Positions 42,537 through 50,630 of a stretch of 64,000 bases of DNA are shown here, piece after piece. The DNA comes from Ruegeria sp. AD91A. GTDB lineage: Bacteria > Pseudomonadota > Alphaproteobacteria > Rhodobacterales > Rhodobacteraceae. The translations under genes were made by a program, and so were the position numbers. The stretch covers positions 186,001 to 250,000 of the forward strand of contig NZ_CP031946.1 in the NCBI RefSeq assembly GCF_003443535.1. The letters are read 5' to 3'. The first letter of the stretch is position 1, and each line of letters begins with the position of its first letter. A model generated the notes under the pieces. The model was not told the origin of the DNA and did not search any database. It worked only from the letters and a program-made list of their open reading frames with translations.

Positions 42537-43241
42537 ATGCGCGTTTTGCTTTTGGTGCCCGCTCTGACACTGGCAGCTGCATGCACAGACGTCGCACCGC
42601 TGACCAGCACAGGTTTCAACACGCCTGAATATCAGGCGCAGCGAGAAGCTCAATTGGCAGGTCAAGGTGCGGTCGGCAACCCTCTGCTGGCTCCGGTCGA
42701 TGTGTCACAACAACCGCTGGGCGCTCCCGGTGCGGCGACTGTTGCCACGGGTGAAAACGCGGATATCGCCAACCAGGCCGCGGCGGCATTGGCCATCACA
42801 TCTGGCCAAAACCCAGCCGCGGCTACGGCGGTTCCCGTGGCGAACACTGGCGCGATTTCGGATGAACAGGATTTTGCCGCCGTGTCCGAACGCCGCAGCA
42901 TCGAAACCGACGCCGTCCGAATCGAGCAGAACCGCCAGACGTATGAGCTCGTGACCCCGACGGCAGTGCCCGAGCGTACGGCGAGCGGCCAGACAAACAT
43001 TGTGCAATACGCGCTGAGCACGTCCAATCCCGTTGGCACCCAACTCTACAGCCGCTCGGGCTTAAACCTTCAGGCCAAAGCTCAGAGGAACTGCGCGCAA
43101 TTCCCATCCCCGGATCAGGCTCAGATCGAGTTTCTGTCCAATGGCGGCCCACAGCGCGACCGTAAAGGTCTGGACCCGGATGGGGACGGCTATGCGTGTG
43201 GCTGGGACCCAAGCCCGTTCCGCAGTGCCGTCAGAAACTGA
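42537..43241 (+). CDS. Lipoprotein with C-terminal excalibur calcium-binding motif
   Basis: A 234-residue protein with a lipoprotein signal (VPALTLAAAC, Cys at 16). A long Ala/Thr/Glu-rich, low-complexity region (~40-170) precedes the excalibur domain (~185-230): RNCAQFPSPDQAQ and then DPDGDGYACGWDPSPFR, an EF-hand-like calcium loop with two conserved cysteines. Probably an envelope protein. It follows gatA by 38 bp and its 3' end overlaps the start of the amidase gene. Confidence 0.75.
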   Translation: MRVLLLVPALTLAAACTDVAPLTSTGFNTPEYQAQREAQLAGQGAVGNPLLAPVDVSQQPLGAPGAATVATGENADIANQAAAALAITSGQNPAAATAVPVANTGAISDEQDFAAVSERRSIETDAVRIEQNRQTYELVTPTAVPERTASGQTNIVQYALSTSNPVGTQLYSRSGLNLQAKAQRNCAQFPSPDQAQIEFLSNGGPQRDRKGLDPDGDGYACGWDPSPFRSAVRN

Positions 43242-43899
43242 AACCTCGCCCATTTGGCATCCGTCGCCCAATTTTGGTGAACGCCGGGATGGGCTGACGC
43301 CATCTTTAATCGTGATTCATTACACCGCGATGGACAACGCGCAGGCGGCTCTGGATCGTCTGTGCGACCCGGAGGCCGAGGTCTCGGCCCATTACCTGAT
43401 CGGCAATGATGGCACGCTTTGGCAAATGGTGCGCGAAGAAGACCGGGCCTGGCACGCGGGTGCCGGAGAATGGCACGGTCAGACCGACATCAACTCCCGT
43501 TCCATTGGCATCGAGTTGGACAACACCGGCAAGCATCCGTTCTCGGAACCCCAATTGCACAGGCTCGAACAGTTGTTGCATCAGATAATGCACCGTTGGG
43601 CCATTTTACCAAATGGCGTTATCGGCCATTCGGACATGGCGCCCGGGCGCAAATTTGACCCCGGTCCGCGATTTGACTGGTTGCGGCTGGAGCGCAACTT
43701 GCTGGCTACGCCACGCGGATATGCCCTTGGCCCGCAAGCTGCATCAGAGGACCAGTTCCGAAATCTGGCTCAAGCCGCCGGTTTCAGCGCTGATGTAGAC
43801 GATGAAACGCTGTTACGTGCCGTCCGCCTTCGATACCGCCAATGGGGCAGGGGGCCATTGCAGCAAGCCGATCTCGCCCCGTTGATCCGGCACTCCTGA
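43192..43899 (+). CDS. N-acetylmuramoyl-L-alanine amidase (AmiD/amidase_2 family)
   Basis: Up to 235 residues. Zinc amidase motifs: LIVIHYTAM (first His) near residue 40, DRAWHAGAGEWHG near 85, SIGIELDNTG and VIGHSDMAPGRKFDPG near 145 (second His and Asp). A C-terminal peptidoglycan-binding-like helical region follows. It cleaves the amide bond between MurNAc and L-alanine in cell-wall recycling. The start is uncertain: ATG 43192 has GGGGA upstream but overlaps the lipoprotein gene by 50 bp; GTG 43225 would still include the whole domain. No signal peptide is evident. Confidence 0.85.
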   Translation: MRVAGTQARSAVPSETETSPIWHPSPNFGERRDGLTPSLIVIHYTAMDNAQAALDRLCDPEAEVSAHYLIGNDGTLWQMVREEDRAWHAGAGEWHGQTDINSRSIGIELDNTGKHPFSEPQLHRLEQLLHQIMHRWAILPNGVIGHSDMAPGRKFDPGPRFDWLRLERNLLATPRGYALGPQAASEDQFRNLAQAAGFSADVDDETLLRAVRLRYRQWGRGPLQQADLAPLIRHS

Positions 43900-43904
43900 T
43901 CCGC

Positions 43905-43970
43905 ACTTCATCTGGCCGAAAATATCCCGGGGTTGAATTGGCCGCAGGCCAAGAAGGGGCTGGCCCCTTC
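43905..43970. repeat. Dispersed intergenic element, copy 2 (with two hairpins)
   Basis: CTTCATCTGGC at 43906 and GAAAATATCCCGGGG up to 43932 match the element at 10045-10071. It is followed by hairpins TTGGCC/GGCCAA (43938-43952) and GAAGGGG/CCCCTTC (43953-43970). It lies between the amidase stop codon and rnpB and may also act as a terminator. Confidence 0.65.
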
Positions 43971-44022
43971 TTTGAACCATCATCCCTTGACGCCGCTGGG
44001 CGCAAAGCCTAACCAGCCCAAG

Positions 44023-44420
44023 CGCGGAGGGCCGGATGGCCGCTGGGGTCGCAAGGCCCGAGAGGAAAGTCCGGACTCCACAAGACATCGGTGCCGGGTA
44101 ACGCCCGGGCGGGGTAACCCGACGGAAAGCGCCACAGAAATCAGACCGCCTGCGATTTCGGTCAAAGGTAAGGGTGAAACGGTGGGGTAAGAGCCCACCG
44201 CGCCTCTGGCAACAGCGGCGGCACGGCAAGCCCCACCGGGAGCAATGCCAAATAGGGTCCCCGCGCGGGCCGGTCGGCGCAAGCCGATACCGCCGCTAAG
44301 CGCGTCTTGGCCGAGAGGGACCGGGTTGGCAGCTTGAGCCGTGCAGCAATGCACGGCCTAGAGGAATGGTCATCGAAGGGGGAAACCCCGGAACAAGATC
44401 CGGCTTACAGGCCCTCCGCG
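44023..44420 (+). ncRNA. rnpB: RNase P RNA (bacterial type A)
   Basis: About 398 nt. The ends pair as P1: CGCGGAGGGCC at 44023-44033 with GGCCCTCCGCG at 44410-44420. The universal core is present: GAGGAAAGTCCGGACTCC near 44070, ACAGAA near 44135, TAGAGGAATGG near 44360 and GAACAAGATCCGGCTTACAGG near 44390-44410 (including the CCA-interacting region). It is the catalytic RNA that matures tRNA 5' ends. Transcription is rightward; the GYD gene converges from the right. Confidence 0.96.
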
Positions 44421-44429
44421 CGTACCCTC

Positions 44430-44762
44430 CTATCCTCCGGGCGGCGTGTAGGAACCGGTCAGCGCTGCTGCCTTTTCGGTTATCGACGAGAACTCGTCCG
44501 CGGTCCAGGCACGAACGGTTTCTATGTTCGTCACTGCACCCGATGCGGCGACAGCCATGCCAACGGCCACAGCGTCTGTTCCATCGGGGGCTTCGCTAAT
44601 CACGACCACGTCGTTGCTGCCGGTTGTCATGTAAAAGGACAGCAGCCTGCCACCTACTTTTTCCAGCAAGGCTTTCACCGGCCCGGTGCGGTTTTCAGGT
44701 TTTTGCAGCATCCCTTGGACGCCAGCCTGCGAGTAAGATGCATAAGTAATGAAAATAGGCAT
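44430..44762 (-). CDS. GYD domain-containing protein
   Basis: A 110-residue alpha/beta protein of the GYD family (FITYASYSQAGVQGML at the N-terminus, GGRLLSFYMTTGSNDVVVISEAPD near 37-60 by position 44580-44655, VRAWTADEF near 85). The family is small, ferredoxin-like in fold and without assigned function. It is the last gene of a set with DUF1326 and DUF2182 proteins, 69 bp after the latter, and ends next to rnpB. Confidence 0.82.
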   Translation of the reverse strand: MPIFITYASYSQAGVQGMLQKPENRTGPVKALLEKVGGRLLSFYMTTGSNDVVVISEAPDGTDAVAVGMAVAASGAVTNIETVRAWTADEFSSITEKAAALTGSYTPPGG

Positions 44763-44831
44763 TGGTTTCTCCGTCTATTTGTTGAAACAGTGCAGGGGTT
44801 TATCGTCTACCGACCCCTTGGCGGACGGGCG

Positions 44832-45674
44832 TCAGATGTCAGAAAACAACGGTGCAGTGATGAACCAGAGGCCAGCACTGATCAGCGCCAAGCCAGTCAC
44901 GGGAACAAGCCACCGGGCCCTGGGCAGGAGCTTTTCCAGCGCGACGTAGGCGGCAATTCCGACAATCCAGTAGAGATTCATGATCCCTCCTACGAACAGC
45001 AGCAACATCAGTGCCCAGCAGCACCCCAGACAATATGTGCCGTGTTCCGCACCGGTTCGGAACGCCCCGAATGGTCCAGGTCGGTTGTGATCGGCCAGGA
45101 AACGTGCAGGGCTTTGGCAGTGGCGCAGGCATGCGTTCTTCAAACCTGAAAACTGATAGGCACCGGCAGCCAGCAGAATACTTCCTGCGAAGACACCGGA
45201 ACTGATCGTCATCATTGGACCGTCGAACAGACCGACATGCTCCAGCCCCCATTGCAACGCAGTTGCGGTCAGACTGAATGCACCCCAGGCAACAAGATAA
45301 CCTGACAGGAAACAGAATCCGAACGTTGCCGTTCGATGCTTTTCAGGACCTATCCGCTTGATCGCGATGAACAGAAGAACGGCAGGTGCAGCGCTCGGGG
45401 TCATCATGGCGATCATCATGACCCACCACATCAGAAAGATCAGCAAGGCATAGCTTGCGCTCCAGGCGGACCCAGAGCCCATTTGCATGGGATCTCCGAT
45501 CGGGCCGGCCATTCGGGTCATCTCGACCGCAGACATGGTCATTCCGATACCGGTTATCGTGTACCAGGCTGCTGCGAGAATAATCAGAAGAACACTTCCC
45601 AGAACAATCGCGTTGTCCTGTCTCAACAACCGTTCAACCGCCCCAAACCGGGACGATATGTTTTGTCTGGTCAT
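44832..45674 (-). CDS. DUF2182 family integral membrane protein
   Basis: A 280-residue protein with about seven hydrophobic segments. The family motif LMWWVMMIAMMTPSAAPAVLL lies around residues 80-100 (at about 45375-45435), with FCFLSGYLVAWGAFSL and CLGCCWALMLLLFVGGIMNL further on. DUF2182 proteins are annotated as predicted metal-binding membrane proteins, the conserved Met/Cys/His suggesting copper. It follows the DUF1326 gene by 13 bp, a pairing that recurs in other genomes; they probably act together. Confidence 0.82.
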   Translation of the reverse strand: MTRQNISSRFGAVERLLRQDNAIVLGSVLLIILAAAWYTITGIGMTMSAVEMTRMAGPIGDPMQMGSGSAWSASYALLIFLMWWVMMIAMMTPSAAPAVLLFIAIKRIGPEKHRTATFGFCFLSGYLVAWGAFSLTATALQWGLEHVGLFDGPMMTISSGVFAGSILLAAGAYQFSGLKNACLRHCQSPARFLADHNRPGPFGAFRTGAEHGTYCLGCCWALMLLLFVGGIMNLYWIVGIAAYVALEKLLPRARWLVPVTGLALISAGLWFITAPLFSDI

Positions 45675-45687
45675 GGGAGGTCTCCGC

Positions 45688-46323
45688 CTAAGCGCCTAGA
45701 ACGCCGTGGCCCGAGATGTTCAGATGCGCCAAATGAGCGTGCGTCGCGTCAAAGGTCAGGTTGATCTGACCGCCTGTTGTCGTCGCACTGCCCGATGCCG
45801 CCTCGGCACGGCGGTATTCAAAGCCATTCGGCAATTGTATCGACGCGCGGTGAGGTGCGCCCGATACGATATGTGGGATCGGGTTGACCTCAACATCGAA
45901 AACCCCGGCAACCTTGGCGTATCCGCTACGTTCTTCGCGGTTCCAATCCAGCTCGATTGGAACGAAAAGTGTTTCGTGTTTCGTTGGTGCCATGGCGCTG
46001 AAGACATACCAGAACGTGGCCATTTCATCGGTATCCTGACCGGTCATGATCGCTTGCAACGCGGCCCGCTGTTCAGCCGTTGCGCTTTCATCAATGATCA
46101 GCTGCATCTGACCATTCCCTTCATGAATTGGTCCCGGCCAATAATAAACCCCTGCCGCCCGAAGCCCGCCCAGATCAGTGTCACCGTAGTGACCGCTTTG
46201 AATGTCGAAAACGACAACCGCCTCGCAATTTCCGTGAGACGGAAGTACGCTGAACTGACACGGGCAACCGAAATTGCAATTGCAATTGGCCAGTTCTTCG
46301 GCCTGAATAGCCCATTCTGTCAT
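45688..46323 (-). CDS. DUF1326 domain-containing protein
   Basis: Predicted 211 residues from ATG 46323 (GGGGG upstream). The DUF1326 signature ANCNCNFGCPCQFSVLPSHGNC lies at ~residues 11-32 (46228-46293), clustering four or more cysteines near the N-terminus. The rest is beta-rich, without signal peptide or membrane span. Function unknown; the Cys cluster and the DUF2182 partner suggest metal binding or handling. It is the first gene of the operon; the 269-bp region upstream (46324-46592) shows no other gene or strong signal. Confidence 0.8.
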   Translation of the reverse strand: MTEWAIQAEELANCNCNFGCPCQFSVLPSHGNCEAVVVFDIQSGHYGDTDLGGLRAAGVYYWPGPIHEGNGQMQLIIDESATAEQRAALQAIMTGQDTDEMATFWYVFSAMAPTKHETLFVPIELDWNREERSGYAKVAGVFDVEVNPIPHIVSGAPHRASIQLPNGFEYRRAEAASGSATTTGGQINLTFDATHAHLAHLNISGHGVLGA

Positions 46324-46592
46324 GATAGCCCCCAAGAAAAGTCACGCAAAACACCCCTGCTCGATGCGGATCAATCCCACTTGGCACTGCCTCGGCCTTC
46401 GAGCCTGAATTCGGCTTCTTGGATACGCAAACCTATCACGAAAGCGTGATATGTACAAACATCATGGCGAATAACCCGCCTTCTCCAGACGTTATAGTGC
46501 GCGTCAGTCGCGCTGGGGTTGAGTGCGGTATTCGTGCTTCCATTCTGCTGTTAGGCTTGCGGCACCAATTTTTTTGAAACGGGAGGTTGATT

Positions 46593-47300
46593 ATGAGCTT
46601 TATGAAAACGCTGGCGTCCGTGGCCATTGGGTTTGCTGCTGCCAAGGGCATGGACAAATATCAGAAGATGGGCGGCATGGCTGGCCTGCAGGACATGATG
46701 CAGGGCGCCGGCGGCGGTTTTGGCGTGGATCAGCTGGGCAAAATGGCAGAGCAGTTTGGTCTGCCCGGTGGCGCGTCAGGCTTGCAGGACATGATGAGCA
46801 AGATGGGCATCGGCGGCAGCGCAACCGGTGCGGCCGGATTGGGTGGGTTGTTGAATGCCATGCAGGGGGCCGCCAAGACGGCCAACCAACAAACAGGTGA
46901 CATGATGGAAACCGTATTCGGCGGCACGCCCGCGGGTGCGGCAATGGAAGAGCAGGCGAAGCTGATGCTTCGGGCGATGATTCAGGCAGCCAAGGCGGAT
47001 GGCGAACTGGACGAACAGGAAAAGGAAATCATTCTGGGTGAATTGGGCGATGACATCAGCGATGAGGAACGCGCTTTCGTGCAAGAGCAGCTGAACGCAC
47101 CGATTGATGTAATGGGATTGGCGGCTGATTCTGGTGCGCCGTTCAAAACGCAGATCTATGCAGCATCTCTGGCCGCGATCCGTCTGGATAACGCGCGCGA
47201 GGCATCATACCTGCGGCAACTGTCCACCGCGTTGGGCCTTTCGGACGCTGAAAGAGACCAAATTCACACCTATATGGGCGCTCCAACACTGCCTGGTTGA
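46593..47300 (+). CDS. DUF533 / TerB-like family protein
   Basis: Predicted 235 residues from ATG 46593, six bases after GGGAGG. The first ~100 residues are Gly/Met/Gln-rich (repeated MGGMAGLQDMM-type segments) and follow a hydrophobic patch (SVAIGFAAAKG). The C-terminal ~110 residues are a helical TerB-like domain: KLMLRAMIQAAKADGELDEQE near 128 (46957-47019), acidic residues placed as in TerB metal sites, and a LRQLSTALGLSDAERD end. YebE/DUF533 relatives are envelope-stress associated in enterobacteria. Role here unknown. Confidence 0.82.
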   Translation: MSFMKTLASVAIGFAAAKGMDKYQKMGGMAGLQDMMQGAGGGFGVDQLGKMAEQFGLPGGASGLQDMMSKMGIGGSATGAAGLGGLLNAMQGAAKTANQQTGDMMETVFGGTPAGAAMEEQAKLMLRAMIQAAKADGELDEQEKEIILGELGDDISDEERAFVQEQLNAPIDVMGLAADSGAPFKTQIYAASLAAIRLDNAREASYLRQLSTALGLSDAERDQIHTYMGAPTLPG

Positions 47301-47340
47301 ATCTGCACCCGATTCCTGAGCCGGTATCATCGGATTGGCC

Positions 47341-47369
47341 TTGACATGGGCGGTGCAGCGCGTAAAAGC
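47341..47369 (+). promoter_or_regulatory. Putative sigma-70 promoter of rpmG
   Basis: TTGACA at 47341-47346 is a consensus -35 box. A weak -10 (TAAAAG at 47363-47368) follows with a 16-bp spacer, leaving a leader of about 50-55 nt before the rpmG ATG at 47428. Confidence 0.45.
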
Positions 47370-47427
47370 GCACGCTCATAGGAATTCAACCGAAAGGCCC
47401 CTGCCTTTTCGGACGCAGGAGATAACC

Positions 47428-47595
47428 ATGGCGAAGCCGACGACAATCAAGATCCGTCTGAACTCGACCGCGGGCACGGGCCACTTCTACGTGACCAAAA
47501 AGAATGCGCGCACCATGACTGAGAAAATGACCATTCGTAAATACGATCCGGTCGTTCGCAAGCATGTCGAGTACAAGGAAGGCAAGATCAAGTAA
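47428..47595 (+). CDS. rpmG: 50S ribosomal protein L33
   Basis: A 55-residue L33 starting at ATG 47428 with AGGAG upstream. [19 protein letters not shown] and [13 protein letters not shown] are typical of alphaproteobacterial L33. It has no cysteines, so it is the zinc-independent (C-minus) form. It is followed at once by a strong terminator and is a single-gene transcript. Confidence 0.97.
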   Translation: MAKPTTIKIRLNSTAGTGHFYVTKKNARTMTEKMTIRKYDPVVRKHVEYKEGKIK

Positions 47596-47620
47596 TCTGC
47601 CGTTCCAAATGGAAATTCCG

Positions 47621-47650
47621 AAAAGGGCTCTGGTTCACAGAGCCCTTTTT
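47621..47650 (+). terminator. Intrinsic terminator after rpmG
   Basis: AAAAGGGCTCTG (47621-47632) and CAGAGCCCTTTTT (47638-47650) form a 12-pair stem with loop GTTCA, ending in five T. Confidence 0.92.
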
Positions 47651-47801
47651 CAGTTCTGATTTCCTGTTTTTGACAGGTGGCAATCCAAGCAGTCCGTTGC
47701 AGTGGCGCATCAGCGTTTGGTGCAATCGCATCCGCTGCGGCTTGCTTTTTGTGGGGACCTGCAAGTACGTTTCAGCAAACCGCCACAAAATGTTGACCGC
47801 C

Positions 47802-48308
47802 ATGAAAAAAATCTTGTTATCCACAATCGCCGTTCTAACCCTAACGGCCTGTGAAGACCCGTTTAACCGCGAAGGTGTCGGGTTTACTGGAATCGATGGC
47901 GAACCACGCACGATTTCGGACGTACCCGGAGCCGTAGCCTTTCTGCCGGATGCGACCAACGTTCCTGCGGAACTGGCGGAACTGCGGACAGTCACGCTTT
48001 TGAGTGATGAGGTGGAATCTTCCAAGGTAGCATCGGTTGCAATCGATAACGGCGGCCAGACGCCAGACAACGCGGTGCAATTGCAAGGTAGCGACACGAA
48101 CCTGTTCCTGAGCACTGTCAGCGTGAACGGCACTTTGTTTGGTGTGCTGCGCACGCCCTCCAACAGTGTGAAAGTCGACAATTCGATCGGTGTGAGCTTT
48201 GCGGAAGAAACAGAGCGTTTTACAGGCTGTCTGCCGGCTGGCAATGTGTTCCGCAAAGGTACATCCGAGAAGAGCTCGGGCTTTGCCATACCGCTAAACT
48301 GCAGTTGA
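47802..48308 (+). CDS. Small putative lipoprotein, unknown family
   Basis: Predicted 168 residues from ATG 47802 (MKKILLST); ATG 47790 adds four residues. Neither has a strong ribosome site. The signal STIAVLTLTAC has a good lipobox with Cys at 17. The mature part is beta-rich with two further cysteines near the end (TGCLPAGN and LNCS). I recognise no family; Rhodobacterales encode many such single-domain lipoproteins. A terminator follows at 48332. Confidence 0.65.
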   Translation: MKKILLSTIAVLTLTACEDPFNREGVGFTGIDGEPRTISDVPGAVAFLPDATNVPAELAELRTVTLLSDEVESSKVASVAIDNGGQTPDNAVQLQGSDTNLFLSTVSVNGTLFGVLRTPSNSVKVDNSIGVSFAEETERFTGCLPAGNVFRKGTSEKSSGFAIPLNCS

Positions 48309-48331
48309 ACACATAAACGCTTCGGAAACAG

Positions 48332-48360
48332 AAAGCCCCGCCTTGTCAGGCGGGGCTTTT
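48332..48360 (+). terminator. Intrinsic terminator after the small lipoprotein
   Basis: AAAGCCCCGCC (48332-48342) and GGCGGGGCTTTT (48349-48360) form an 11-bp stem with loop TTGTCA and a terminal T run. Confidence 0.9.
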
Positions 48361-48390
48361 CATTTCCGGGCAAAAGAAGTCCGGCGCGCA

Positions 48391-48419
48391 AAGAAAAGGG
48401 CCGGTCAATGACCGGCCCC
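48391..48419 (-). terminator. Intrinsic terminator after the Bax inhibitor-like gene
   Basis: GGGCCGGT (48398-48405) and ACCGGCCC (48411-48418) make an 8-bp GC stem with a 5-nt loop. On the - strand it is followed by TTTTCTTT. It lies 26 bp past the stop codon at 48445. Confidence 0.85.
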
Positions 48420-48444
48420 AAACCAATTCAGGTGTCAACAAGGG

Positions 48445-49224
48445 CTATTCTTGCTGGCCCATGAACATCAGCAGGAACTGGAACATGTTCAGGAACGAGA
48501 TGTACAGGCTCAGCGCGCCGTCAAAGGCCGCTTTGTCCAGCCATTCCTGGTCGCCATGCGCAGCATGGGCGACGTACGTGTTCTTGATGTCCTGTGTGTA
48601 GAACGCGGTCAGACCGGCAAAGATCAGGATGCCGATGGCCGAAATGGCCAGCATCATCACACCGGATTGCAGGAACAGGTTGATGATCATCGCAACCAGC
48701 AGACCGATCACACCCATCATCAGGAAGGTGCCCATTCCGCTGAGGTTCCGCTTTGTGGTGTAGCCATAAAGGCTGAGGCCAGCAAAGGCGATCGACGTCA
48801 CCAGGAAGGTCTGGGTAATCGAGTAGGGTGTGAAGACCAGAAAGATCGAGCTCATCGAGATGCCCATCACGGCGGCAAAGACGAAGAAGCCAAGCTGAAC
48901 CGTCGCCGCCGAGCCGCGGCGCATCAGGGCACCCCAGCCAAAGAGGATAAAGGCCAGCGGCGCGAACATGACCACCCATTTCAGCGGCGACAGGAACAGC
49001 GTGCCGCCCAGGCTGGTCAGATAGCGATCTGCGCCGATCTGTGCGACCGCGTTGCTTGGATCGCTGGTGACAGCCAGACCCGCAATAGCCCATGCCGCCA
49101 GTGCAGTGATCAGCATGCCGACGGACATCGTGCCGTAGACTTTGTTCATGTGGGCGCGCAGGCCCTGATCAATCTCGGCGGCGCGCGCGCCGGATGCCGT
49201 CCGGATCGTATCGAATTGTGCCAT
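48445..49224 (-). CDS. Bax inhibitor-1/YccA family membrane protein
   Basis: Predicted 259 residues from ATG 49224. After a ~30-residue cytoplasmic N-terminus there are seven hydrophobic helices, ending with SLYISFLNMFQFLLMFMG. The BI-1 segments IYTQD-like (AFYTQDIKNTY near residue 205) and the last acidic residues (LDKAAFDGALSLYISFLN) are present; the Asp residues are those implicated in pH-gated calcium leak in homologues. Physiological role in bacteria is unclear (YccA interacts with FtsH). Single gene with its own terminator. Confidence 0.9.
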   Translation of the reverse strand: MAQFDTIRTASGARAAEIDQGLRAHMNKVYGTMSVGMLITALAAWAIAGLAVTSDPSNAVAQIGADRYLTSLGGTLFLSPLKWVVMFAPLAFILFGWGALMRRGSAATVQLGFFVFAAVMGISMSSIFLVFTPYSITQTFLVTSIAFAGLSLYGYTTKRNLSGMGTFLMMGVIGLLVAMIINLFLQSGVMMLAISAIGILIFAGLTAFYTQDIKNTYVAHAAHGDQEWLDKAAFDGALSLYISFLNMFQFLLMFMGQQE

Positions 49225-49408
49225 CAAAGGGTCTCCCTAGTCGTCAAGTTACATCGCCCCGGTTGTACGGGGCGGTTTTCCATCTAAATATCGGCAACAA
49301 GGGGCTGTGTTTCAAGAGATTCCGGGCGAAAACCGACCAAAACACGCAACAAAAATGGCGACAGGCGACTCAAGGCCTCCTATCGCCATAAAAATATGAG
49401 TTTCACGG

Positions 49409-49618
49409 TTACCTTTTCCAGAATTGGGGGGCATCCCAGAAAAAGCGATTTGCTTCTGCAGATGCTTCTTCCCGGGTCACGCCGATATCTTCCAGCACGG
49501 CGTCGTCCAGCAGTGCCAGCTTCCGCCGCTGTCTGGTCAGCTCGAAGGCTTGAGAGATCAGGGTCACAAAAGAACGTTTGGCTGGTTTGCAAGGATGATG
49601 GATCGCGAGTTGGGTCAT
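49409..49618 (-). CDS. DUF1127 small protein
   Basis: Predicted 69 residues from ATG 49618 (AAAGGA upstream). The C-terminal half contains the DUF1127 (YjiS-like) pattern: RQRRKLALLDDAVLEDIGVTREEASAEA (by position 49454-49537) and a Phe/Trp-rich end (RFFWDAPQFWKR). Alphaproteobacterial DUF1127 proteins are short, Arg-rich and in some cases linked to RNA turnover or phosphate and stress responses. It is divergent from a LysR-type regulator with a LysR-type box between them. Confidence 0.8.
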   Translation of the reverse strand: MTQLAIHHPCKPAKRSFVTLISQAFELTRQRRKLALLDDAVLEDIGVTREEASAEANRFFWDAPQFWKR

Positions 49619-49659
49619 AACTTGTCCTTTCTGCATTCTCGATGGTTTCGCCGGTTGTC

Positions 49660-49674
49660 ATCAATTTCCTTGAT
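49660..49674. promoter_or_regulatory. LysR-type T-N11-A box in a divergent promoter
   Basis: ATCAA-TTTCC-TTGAT is a perfect interrupted palindrome that fits T-N11-A. It lies 42 bp from the DUF1127 start and 69 bp from the LysR start, the expected place for a LysR-family regulator controlling its own gene and a divergent target. Confidence 0.5.
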
Positions 49675-49742
49675 TGATATGGGTGAGTATGACATATTTT
49701 TAAAACGAATATTTTTGATGGAACACATAAGGAATCGTGAAG

Positions 49743-50624
49743 ATGCGAAACTTGGACATTACCACCCTGCGATCCTTTGTGGCGGTTTCGGATCAAGGCG
49801 GCGTTACCCGCGCTGCCGGATTTCTGCACCTGACGCAATCTGCGGTTTCCATGCAGCTGAAACGGCTGGAGGAGCTGTTGGGCCTGGAGTTGCTGGACCG
49901 AAGCGGCAGAACAATTGCCCTGACCGCATCCGGTGAGCAGCTGTTGGCTTACGCGCGCCGTATGATCGCCTTGAATGACGAAGTTATCTCGAAACTCACC
50001 GACCAGGCTTTTGAGGGTGAGGTGGTTCTGGGCGTTCCCCATGACATCGTCTACCCCGCGATCCCTCGGGTCCTACAGCGGTTCAACGCCGATTTTCCCC
50101 GCGTCAGGGTGCAGTTGGTGTCGTCCTATTCACTGCAATTGAAAGACATGTACAAGCGGGGCGAATGTGATGTGATCCTGACGACCGAACCGTCTTCGGC
50201 CGATGGCGCGGAGACCATAGCAGAGTTGCCGTTGCGCTGGATTGGTGCGCCGGGCGGATCTGCATGGCGCAAACGTCCGTTGCCTCTGGCACTTGGACGG
50301 CGCTGTCTGTTCAGACCGCAGGTCATTTCAGCACTGGATGCCGCCGGAATACCGTGGGAACTGTCGGTAGAAACCGAAAACGACCGTACAATAGAAGCCA
50401 CGGTCAGTGCCGATCTTGCCGTACACGCAATGCTGGACGGGACCGAGGCCGCACATCTTGAACAGATCGACTCGGGCGGTGCTCTGCCGGATTTGCCAGC
50501 GCATATGATCAATCTATACGGTGGGGAGCCGGGCCGGGATGCGGTTGTCGAGGCTCTGGCCCAGTTGGTACGTCAGAACTTCAGACTGCTGGGCGGTACC
50601 CAATTGCGGGCAGTGGTTGGGTGA
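49743..50624 (+). CDS. LysR family transcriptional regulator
   Basis: Predicted 293 residues from ATG 49743 (AAGGA nine bases upstream); GTG 49737 is an alternative. The N-terminal winged helix (LDITTLRSFVAVSDQGGVTRAAGFLHLTQSAVSMQLKRLEELLG, residues ~3-46 by position 49749-49880) is clear, and the rest is a substrate-binding LysR effector domain (GEVVLGVPHDIVYPAIPRVL). No metabolic target is implied by the neighbours; the divergent DUF1127 gene with a T-N11-A box is the best candidate. It converges on the quinone oxidoreductase gene with a 6-bp gap. Confidence 0.9.
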   Translation: MRNLDITTLRSFVAVSDQGGVTRAAGFLHLTQSAVSMQLKRLEELLGLELLDRSGRTIALTASGEQLLAYARRMIALNDEVISKLTDQAFEGEVVLGVPHDIVYPAIPRVLQRFNADFPRVRVQLVSSYSLQLKDMYKRGECDVILTTEPSSADGAETIAELPLRWIGAPGGSAWRKRPLPLALGRRCLFRPQVISALDAAGIPWELSVETENDRTIEATVSADLAVHAMLDGTEAAHLEQIDSGGALPDLPAHMINLYGGEPGRDAVVEALAQLVRQNFRLLGGTQLRAVVG

Positions 50625-50630
50625 CCGCGA

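Noticed and set aside
44023..44420. Small open frames across rnpB
   Set aside because: They fall within the RNase P RNA, whose ends pair and whose universal core sequences are present.
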